A program made the translations under genes and the position numbers. This document shows positions 56,599 to 64,000 of a stretch of 64,000 bases of DNA, one piece after another. Every line of letters begins with the position of its first letter. Within the stretch, counting starts at the first letter, position 1. The notes under the pieces are model-generated. The model was given only the letters and a program-made list of their open reading frames with translations. It had not been told where the DNA came from and made no database searches. Source of the DNA: Rostrohypoxylon terebratum (Eukaryota; Ascomycota; Sordariomycetes; Xylariales; Hypoxylaceae); contig MU385855.1 in the NCBI GenBank assembly GCA_022497145.1, positions 868,001 through 932,000 of the forward strand. The letters run 5' to 3'.

Positions 56599-57801
56599 TC
56601 ATTCCTCCGGATACCGAAGCCAGATAAGTCTAGACTTATCCTCCACGTTGTCCCAAGCGCGATTGAGCTCACGATCGATCGCGCAAAGACAGCTCCAGAA
56701 CAGTTCCAACTCGTCGAGCATAGCCTGTTCCCTCTCCGCGCGGTATTTTAGCGCGACCTCGTTTAGCACGATGAAGCCCTCGTGCTGCCGCTTGTACTGC
56801 CGATGCATCTGGATGACGCGCTCGGCGGAAATCTCGAGGCTGCTCCACACGATCTCGTTGTCGGCGACCGGGAACTGCGGGTAGTCCTTCTTGAAGTCGT
56901 CTAGGTCGGAGCGCAGCCTCTTGATCGTCTTGCGGATTATGAATGCCTCGTCGGTGTCGAGCGCGTTCGCCATCGTGAACTTTGTGATGAAGGTTTCTTC
57001 CATCGTCGCGGACGGGAACACGTATCCCAGCTCTGCAGCCACGTGGGCTCCGAAGGTGAAGGCCGTGTGGCAGGGGCGCTCTGGCATGTCGCCTTGGAAA
57101 GCTACGGCGGCTAGGGCTTGGTTGAGACGTGCGATTTCGAGGGCGGGGCCTTCGAGGCCTTCGAGTTCCTCCATGACGAAGACCTCTTCCTCGCCAGCGT
57201 CATTGCCATCATTTTGCAGTTGCTGTTGTTGCTGCTGAGCGATACGTCTGTGTCGCTCGGCGAGTGATCGCGGGTTCCAGGGTCGGTCAATGGTCGCCAC
57301 GGAGTGAGTATCATTGCCACCGACGTAGCTCGGACAGTTGAGTGTAAGTTCTTGGGGTAGGATCTTAACGCCAGGGCGGAGATGATGCTCTGAGATGACG
57401 TCGCCGCAGCGGTAGAGAAGGTAGGTGCGGCACATGGGGCATCTGACATTGCAGTCTGCGAAAGCCTTCTCGTCATAGACTTGGGTCCAATTGAGAATGC
57501 AACTGTGACTGAAGGTGTGGCCACAGGGCAAAGTTGTAAGAGCGGCAGTTGGAAATGTGCGGAAGCAGATGGAACATTCTGTCGTTTCCGGGCCGGGGCT
57601 GACTGACGCGATGCTGGGGACCCGACGGAGCTCGAGGACTTCTTCCTCGTGATCCACGTTTGCAGCTCCTCCTTGCTGCTGCTGCTGCTCCACCTCTTCT
57701 TCTCCGGGCTCCTCTCCCTGTTCCTCCTGTTCTTCCTGTCCCGTCTGCTCAATATTCCCACCCATATCCTCCTCTGCTCGAGGCTGCTCCCCAGCCTCCA
57801 T
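56599..57801 (-). CDS. RING-finger protein, probable E3 ubiquitin ligase
   Basis: The frame from the first ATG at 57801 encodes 400 aa. After an acidic Glu/Gln-rich N-terminus (EEQEEQGEEPGEEE, QQQQQGG), a RING domain occupies about residues 76-125: ECSICFRTF, LPCGHTFSHSC and VRCPMC, which is a C3HC4/RING-H2-like set with a 50-residue span. A Gln run and an acidic segment follow. The C-terminal 200 residues are helical (KRLRSDLDDFKKDYP, LDELELFWSCLCAIDRELNR) without a known domain. The same frame is open further upstream to about 57878, and a pyrimidine-rich CAG acceptor at 57879-57880 allows an extra 5' exon; a small membrane-type frame (58114-57833) overlaps that part. Substrate and location unknown. 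Confidence 0.75.
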   Translation of the reverse strand: MEAGEQPRAEEDMGGNIEQTGQEEQEEQGEEPGEEEVEQQQQQGGAANVDHEEEVLELRRVPSIASVSPGPETTECSICFRTFPTAALTTLPCGHTFSHSCILNWTQVYDEKAFADCNVRCPMCRTYLLYRCGDVISEHHLRPGVKILPQELTLNCPSYVGGNDTHSVATIDRPWNPRSLAERHRRIAQQQQQQLQNDGNDAGEEEVFVMEELEGLEGPALEIARLNQALAAVAFQGDMPERPCHTAFTFGAHVAAELGYVFPSATMEETFITKFTMANALDTDEAFIIRKTIKRLRSDLDDFKKDYPQFPVADNEIVWSSLEISAERVIQMHRQYKRQHEGFIVLNEVALKYRAEREQAMLDELELFWSCLCAIDRELNRAWDNVEDKSRLIWLRYPEE

Positions 57802-60638
57802 CGGAGTCGCTATCAGAGTCGTCACTGGTGTACTAGGCGATATGTCTGTTGGGTTTTCTATCAGACTCTCTACCGCCTCTGCGGAAGAAAAAATGTCTGA
57901 TCAATAAAAGAACGAATAGAAAGAGAAACCACTCGAGTGTGAAGGGCTGTTCTAAAATGACGAAAATGATGAACAAGAGAATATATAATGCAATTAGCTC
58001 CATGGATATGGTATTGAGATAAATCAAACGATGGGACTGGTGCTGGATATTCAGGCTACCTAAGGAGACGATGATGATTCGAGTTCGAAGAACAACATCT
58101 TTGGAATCTAGCATTTGGCCTCTCGACGTTAAATGGTATCCCGATTAGTAGTCAAGAGTGAGCTAAGAAAAGCGGAATAGATGTCTCTCTCTTTCCATCA
58201 TCTTAAGCATGTGAACGAAAGGCCCAATGTGTCCGGGTAGCTCTCCCCGTATTCCATCGTCTCTAGTGTGCTGATTTTCATAATTGGAACATCTACTCTA
58301 GTTCTTACTACCCTGTCAACCTGTATAAAAGTCAGCTACCCATATCTATAGTTTGTGAAAGGGGTATAGGGTTGATATATCGTTACTGCCAGAGATTCTT
58401 ATATGTTTATGCCGTCGCCCCTTTTTCACAATCCGAGGTAGTAGCGGAGACTCAAAAACGTCTAGGTAAGAGTCTCGCATACATTCTGTTGAAGGTTGTC
58501 TAGGGAAGCTTAACCCCGTCTAACAAAGCAGGTGCTCAAATGAGAAGTGACGTCTATCTAATTCGTTCAAGCCTAACTCATGTGCATTCTTGGTAACATA
58601 ATGCTTGAGTTAGAGCCTATCATTGATAAACAATGAAATACAATGATCTTTATAGAAGAGTCTGGATGATTGCTAGGCATAGGTATGAGATGAAAGTTAG
58701 GTAATGATAAGTCTCATGGCCGCTATTTAGAGAACCATAGGAAAATTTGCTTAATAGTTCACATATCGCTGAAAGACATTATTACCTTGCAAACCCTCGA
58801 GGTATTTGGTGGTAAAACTCCAAACATATCCTGAATGATAGGTTACTAACATGATGTTGAAGTTGGCCATCATGAATAGGCCAGAAACAAGCCAATGACT
58901 ATGGCGCGGGTTTCAAGAGAAATACGCGCACATTAAGATGCGCCTCTTAGCCGTCATTGTAGGCCTCGGGATTGCGCCCGAAATCGGCACTCATCTACCG
59001 CGAGTAGGCGTTTCGTGCAAAGGCGCTGACAGTTTTGCCGAAGACAAGACCTGCTGATACACTAAGCCTCGAGGTAGATTAGGTACATAACATCAGGCCT
59101 AGATATGGCGTCGAGTGATGTTTGATTATTGTTTTGCAAGGTACGGCTATTTCACATGTCGAACACTCGATACTTGAATCTTGTTACCGGAGCCGGGTCA
59201 TCTGCATACCGGATACACCGGATCAACCCAAGCAAACATCGGGCGGGGAATTGCCGCGTCGGTCTCGACTTTATCACGGTTGCTCAATCACGGCGGAACA
59301 TCGATCGTGTATCGTGGATCATAATCTCCTCTTAAACCAGAGCCGAACCTTGTATACCCCTTACTTCCGCTTACTTCTTATCGCATGCGATTTGTGGCTT
59401 GAGTGCTATCCCCTTTGGATGTTTTTGGCCTGCGACGAAATTCCTGCCGTGTATCACATAAAAGTCGAGCAAGGTGAAAACCCGCGAGACAATATTACAG
59501 CGATGGTACTGCACCAGGGTCTCGCTTTCGGGAACGCTGGTTCATGACATGGCATGGCCATTGACAGCGCCTGCAACGTGCGACAAGTATTATATGAGGA
59601 CGGGACACGGCACGTTAAATGAAGGCTGCGAACCTTGTAGATGACAAGATTGGAAGATTGGAAAATGTAGCTGTAAAAGTAAGTAAATACCCAGGGTTGG
59701 GGAACTGTCCTTGGCCACCGCTGCATCGGATGGTTTAAGAAATGAGTCGCATTCGTATCCCGTCCTGTAAGCGATGAGATCCCACGAGACTTATGGAACT
59801 CGTAGCACATAAGGGTGTGATGGATTTGGATCCAAGTTGTACGCGGGTTGAATGTCATGCTGGGTGGCGGTCAAACGATGGGCCGAGATATTCAATACCT
59901 AGTATCCCCAGGGATGTGGTATTATTTGGTATCTACATAGTAGATCTGACTTCGCAAATTGAGATGGATTTGTTGTTGGTTTCACAATTAGGTGGCGGCT
60001 GAGTGATGATGTTGATGTATGTGTAATGATGTGCACATGTGTGTACTAGGTATGAAATACATACATATGTACGGATGCACGGTAGAAGATGGAGGGATGA
60101 GTGAGGAGTGAGGAGTGAAGAGCGAGGGGCGAGGAGCGAGGAGAAGCGAGGAGAAGCGAGGAGGAGGGATGAAGAAGGCGAGGTAAGGCGTTGACTGCAC
60201 TAGATTGTAGTACTAGATTAGACTTACTGTACAGTCTGTACTAGTGGAGGTTGTAAGTGGCGTTTATTGTTGATAGGGGTTTCCTTTTGTGTGCTGCCCA
60301 GGTGGCTCATCGATTATCTTATCCGAAAGTTCCTTCTTACACACTATTGCGTAAACTGGATAAGTGCAGCCTGCAGACTGCAAGAGCTGAGCTTCTATCG
60401 AGTCTATTGAGGTAAGACTTATCGACATCGAACCTAGTAGGGAAGTGCGATAGTACTTGTACTAATGCAAAGGGGAAAAAAAAAACTCATAATCGAATCC
60501 TCTTCTTCTTTTCACGTTCCAATGCCTTGAATGTCCCAATGTCCCATCCCCCCATCCCCCCCTTTCGCAACCCTTGATGGTGATGTGTTAACCTTGCGTC
60601 GCTAAATCGCTTAATAACGTGGCACAGCATCGACGAAT
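57802..60638. other. 2.8 kb intergenic region, RING protein / ketohexokinase-like gene
   Basis: Divergent starts lie at each end. A reverse-strand frame (58114-57833) encodes a strongly hydrophobic stretch beginning MELIALYILLF (58003); it may be part of a 5' exon, an upstream ORF, or chance. A frame at 59122-59547 has no family features. A purine-rich GAGGAG/GCGAGG repeat lies at 60098-60182. Confidence 0.5.
60098..60182. repeat. Purine-rich imperfect repeat (GAGGAGTGA / GAGCGAGGA)
   Basis: About 85 bp almost free of C and T on this strand, made of degenerate GAGTGAGGAGTGAAGAGCGAGG units; could form triplex-type structures. Inferred only from composition. Confidence 0.8.
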
Positions 60639-62246
60639 ATGAAGAAACTCGTTTGTGTTGGAGCTTGCTATCTCGATACTATCCTGGAGTCAGTACCTAT
60701 ATCCATCCTACTCCTCCCCCGACTCCCCCGACTCCCCTACCCCTTGTTGCAGAATAAGCATGACCTGACTCAGATACATCATCTCACGCATGTAGCGTGC
60801 CTTACTACCCGGGCGAGGACTCTAAATTACGTGCCACCAATTTGCAAGTGCGCCGTGGCGGCAATTGTCCCAACACCCTTCAGGTGCTTCAGCAGCTTCT
60901 AAGGGAATCTGATCCATCTGTCAAAGATGTCAAACCCTACCTGATATCGTGTCTGCCTAGCGTCGATGCACCTGCCGCGGCAACTATAGTGGACTCCTTT
61001 GGACCGGGAAGCCTCGTCAATTTTTCGAGATGCATCTTCCGCGCCAATCATAGGGACCCCGCAAGCAGTTATATCATACGTAGCGAGGCAACTGGGAGTC
61101 GCACCCTCGTCAACTACAACGACCTACCTGAGATGACGATCGACGAGTTCGTCACCGCTGCCGATGAGGTCGGCGACGAGGCTTGGTTCCACTTTGAGGT
61201 ACGCCCGCCGGCAAGCGTCGTAGCAGAGCTAGGAGACTCCCTTTGTCCTCTCATAGGCTCGATCTAGAGCGAAACCAGAAACTCACCCCAAGATGATACA
61301 TGCACAGGGACGGATTCCTGAGACGACGTTGCAATGCATTCGGTACTTAAGGCGGTCCTTCCCCAACACAAGAGTAAGCGTCGAGGTCGAAAAACCGGGC
61401 CGAGGAGGGTTAGAAGACCTGGCGGCTGAAGCGGACGTTGTGTTCTATTCGCGGAGCTGGGCTGAAGTGAGTCACCAATCTTTTTTTTGTGTTCTTGCTC
61501 TTCGATTTCTCCCTCCCTTTCATGCGATGCGAGGATTAGGATGGCGGGCAAGACTTCCGTAGTAGTAGCAAGCAAGCAGAGACAAAGACAAAGAGTTAAT
61601 AAGTTGACGGCAACCCGGTTTTCCAGAGTAAGCGGTACGAGAGCGCTCAGCGATGTCTGAGTGCCCAATCGGGCGTGGCCCGGAAAGCGTGAGTTGCATT
61701 GGGAACCCAGTCGCTAAACGAATGCAGCGCAGCACACAGCACAGCGGGTGCGCTGAGATACTAAGTCAAAGTAATGTTGCTAAGTAACCCGCTCTTGGCT
61801 CAGGACCCTCCTACTATGTACGTGGGGATCGGACGGTGCATCGTGTCTATCACTTCCCAGCGAGAAGGCCGTGTCTTGCCCGGCTACCTTGCCTGGGCAA
61901 CCCATTTCCGTAGTGGAGTATGTTAGACCGCCGGCGGCCCCAAAGCCGGGCTCCTCTTCTCCCACACTCTCTCTAGCGTCGCTCCTCGCGGAAGGAAGCG
62001 TCAGAGAGAGAAAATAAATACCCAGACAAGATTGTGGGATGGGCTAACGATTATCTTATTATCCCTGCGTTTAGCACCGTTGGAGCAGGTGACACCTTTA
62101 TTGCCGGGATGCTATTCGGGCTGCTGTGCCACCACGAAGACTGGGACACCGAGAGAAAAGTCCAGTTTGCTGTGCAGCTTGCTACGTGCAAGGTGCAACG
62201 GGACGGATTCGACGGCGTTGGGGCCGAGGCGTTGAAGCATTTTTGA
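60639..62246 (+). CDS. Ketohexokinase-like pfkB sugar kinase, six exons
   Basis: Proteins of this type phosphorylate a sugar or nucleoside; the closest match is ketohexokinase (fructokinase), but the fungal substrate is not known. Six exons give 319 aa: 60639-60688, 60796-61198, 61308-61466, 61627-61688, 61804-61917 and 62075-62246. Introns are 107, 109, 160, 115 and 157 bp with donors GTCAGT, GTACGC, GTGAGT, GTGAGT and GTATGT. Spliced landmarks: CVGACYLDTILDVPYYPGED at the start; RRGGNCPN (36-43); WFHFEGRIPETTLQC; VSVEVEKPGR; VFYSRSWAESKRYESAQ; LLLCTWGSDGA; and VVDTVGAGDTF (from about residue 262), with the catalytic Asp269. Each joint preserves family motifs, which supports the boundaries. 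The 3' end QGFDG-like RDGFDGVGAE matches ketohexokinase. Confidence 0.88.
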
Positions 62247-64000
62247 GTTGGAGTGGCGTCGTCTCAATGAAACTTGGGCGATCGGTTATGAGATGAGATG
62301 TGACTAGCGAGCCGTGGTTGTGGTCGTGTGACAGACGTGGCTTTTTTTCTTTCTTTCCTGTTCTTCTTAATTTGTTTTTTATTTTATTTTATTTCTTCTC
62401 TTCCCTTCCTTTCCCTTCTGACCGGCATTGCCAACCCAGAACCAGACCCTACCTTGACTACTCTAAGCCTAGTAGGTAGAATGTATTAAAAACACTCGGG
62501 CGCCTATTATTCCTGGGTTGGTTCTGCCGAACGCGACAGTTTTAACTAGAAACATGCAAAAATGTGTGTAGTTCGCATAGTTCGGACGCAAAAGCAGAAA
62601 ACCTATCCATTAAATGGGCTTGCATGGATCGATGGGCTCGTAATGGGACATTTCCGGGGGGCCCCATCCCTTGGACTTGGTAGAGCGGTGTTGTTATTTT
62701 AGCATGTATCATCCGTCATATCGTACCCTACATACCTAGTACGTAGTGCATATTATACATACATACATTAGGGACATTAGGAGCATTTAGGTAGGTACGA
62801 ATAGGAGGCCGATGTGTCTCGTCTTTATGTACTATGTAGGGCTTGGATGGGCTTGGACAGAGAAGAGGAAGGTGAAAAGACCGGCCGAGACTTGGGGATG
62901 ATCGTTCTGCGAAGAGTTCCTCGAATGGGATGGCAGCAAGTAATAAGGTACAATGAGCGGTGAAGCTGTGGATCGTGGTTGTGTAAGATGGTTGGCCCGT
63001 ATTGGCAATTCCTACAGTTGTAACAGGATAGGCAGGATAGGTAGGATAGGCAGGAAAGGATAGGATAGGATAGGATAGGGGTAGTACTTACAGTAGTAGA
63101 CCTGGGGGTACTCTGTACTATATGCTGTAAAGGGTCTCTGTAAAGGATGGTTGGCTGGCACGGGTAATAATCCGTCAAGAGACTGTAGATAATAATATGT
63201 GACATTAGAACAGGCTGGGACGACGATGATTGGCTCCTTTCCCTTGTTCTGCCCACGCTGCTACTCGCTAAACACTGTACTTTATCGGTGGCACAGGGCC
63301 ACAGGCAACTAGTTACAGGTATGTATGGATGTGGGTGGTGTATTTCCGCCGGTGGGATATATGTAGTAGCGTGTTTGCTTGTCTACTACTATACGCAAAT
63401 GTGTGCTACTGCTATATTTGTAGTGTATATCTGTCGCTCTGTCGCATCTTATCCCACCTTCGGCATCCATTCGAAAGTCCCTGTGGACGCCGGGGCCGCC
63501 ATGCCGTTCTCCGCAAGTCTGGACCGCCCCGTAAATCGTTCTTGAATGGGGGAAGGTAAGGGGAATAATGATGGCACGATGCGTCGTATCGAGAAACAAA
63601 AGTTGCTCGCTCTTTGACGTAGGATTTTGGACCGTCGCAGAGCTGACACGAGTGATATTCACAATCGGCCCATGGGCCACTAGTCCACGACAACCTCCCT
63701 TTTTTTCGATGGATCCTCCTAAATCAAATAGCCCTTGTCCGCCACCACTGCACACTTGGGGATGTTTGGGTGTTCAGGTGTTTGGATGTTCTCGAGTTAC
63801 ATATTGCCCTCGACCTATTATTCCACGGATGTTGAAAAGCCGCATCAATACATACTCACGGGTTTTAGTCCTTCTGACTGGCTACTTCAAATACACAAAT
63901 GCGCCCATCACGCCTTGGGTTTGAGCGGGCTTATTGTATCTGGTGTATCTGGTGTATCTGGTACCGAAGATCACCTCGGTCGGTCGAATCTAACTCATCC
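62247..64000. other. Right-hand intergenic region, no gene recognised
   Basis: About 1.75 kb to the window edge. It contains a pyrimidine/T-rich tract (62340-62420), CCTACATACC/GTACG-type short repeats near 62725-62800, the GGATA array at 63024-63080, and a GTATCTGGT triple repeat at about 63938-63962. Open frames 63309-63924 lack family features; an incomplete gene cannot be excluded at the edge. Confidence 0.5.
63024..63080. repeat. Degenerate GGATA / AGGATAGG tandem repeat
   Basis: About 57 bp of AGGATAGGCAGGATAGGTAGG units that become perfect GGATA copies at the end. Confidence 0.9.

Noticed and set aside
57111..57761. 216-aa frame on the same strand as the RING protein
   Set aside because: It is a shifted frame over the RING coding sequence and destroys the Cys pattern.
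59122..59547. 141-aa frame upstream of the ketohexokinase-like gene
   Set aside because: No domain, signal or splice support; kept only as intergenic.

Overview
This window is nuclear DNA of a filamentous ascomycete (Pezizomycotina). The gene content suggests a Sordariomycete, but no single marker proves the class. The evidence is: short introns of 53 to 177 bp with GTRAGT-like donors, CTAAC/CTGAC branch sites and CAG/TAG acceptors; the eisosome protein EIS1; the MYND protein SamB; a fungal Zn2Cys6 regulator; a fungal-type bZIP; and Mid1, Sfk1 and recyclin homologues. There is no prokaryotic operon logic. I saw no tRNA, rRNA, CRISPR or intact transposon.

Layout, left to right. 1-498: 3' end of an unidentified gene. 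1615-4114 (+): EIS1. 4959-5972 (-): SFK1-like membrane protein. 7162-8467 (+): CDK7/KIN28. 8774-9584 (-): mitoribosomal mS41/FYV4. 10290-14755 (+): IRC20-type SNF2-RING protein. 17962-18569 (-): bZIP factor, lying between two gene-poor stretches of 3.2 and 4.1 kb. 22704-25510 (-): recyclin-1 (F-box plus Sec10-like). 26147-27398 (+): SMAP-domain nucleolar-type protein. 27973-28311 (-): RAMP4/YSY6. 29553-30188 (+): small secreted six-cysteine protein. 30828-31214 (+): small mitochondrial-type membrane protein. 31689-33661 (-): MID1 calcium channel subunit. 35266-36783 (+): Zn2Cys6 regulator of the UPC2-like type. 37682-38528 (+): divergent EF-hand protein. 39384-40250 (-): class II eIF4E. 43354-45255 (-): SamB/MUB1. 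A gene-poor stretch of about 6.5 kb follows. 51823-52896 (-): unknown two-TM protein. 53801-55426 (+): ZRG17-like zinc transporter subunit. 56599-57801 (-): RING protein. 60639-62246 (+): six-exon ketohexokinase-like kinase. 62247-64000: nothing coding recognised.

The genes are mostly housekeeping and do not form a metabolic cluster. Themes recur: plasma-membrane organisation and calcium (EIS1, SFK1, MID1, EF-hand); secretory pathway and recycling (RAMP4, recyclin, ZRG17); ubiquitin (IRC20, recyclin, SamB, RING); and gene expression (CDK7, eIF4E, mS41, two transcription factors). Many neighbours are divergent (SFK1/CDK7, mS41/IRC20, recyclin/SMAP, MID1/Zn2Cys6) or convergent (EIS1/SFK1, CDK7/mS41, SMAP/RAMP4, small membrane protein/MID1), so promoters and 3' ends are shared.

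Notable points are: several genes whose first exon is only the ATG or a few codons; introns that are multiples of three with no stop; a palindromic TACCTAGGTA-type motif scattered through intergenic DNA; and three long gene deserts. I found no convincing new multi-gene system. The best leads are the secreted protein, the two-TM orphan, the divergent EF-hand protein and the start-codon exons. All exon boundaries were read by eye and need transcript support.
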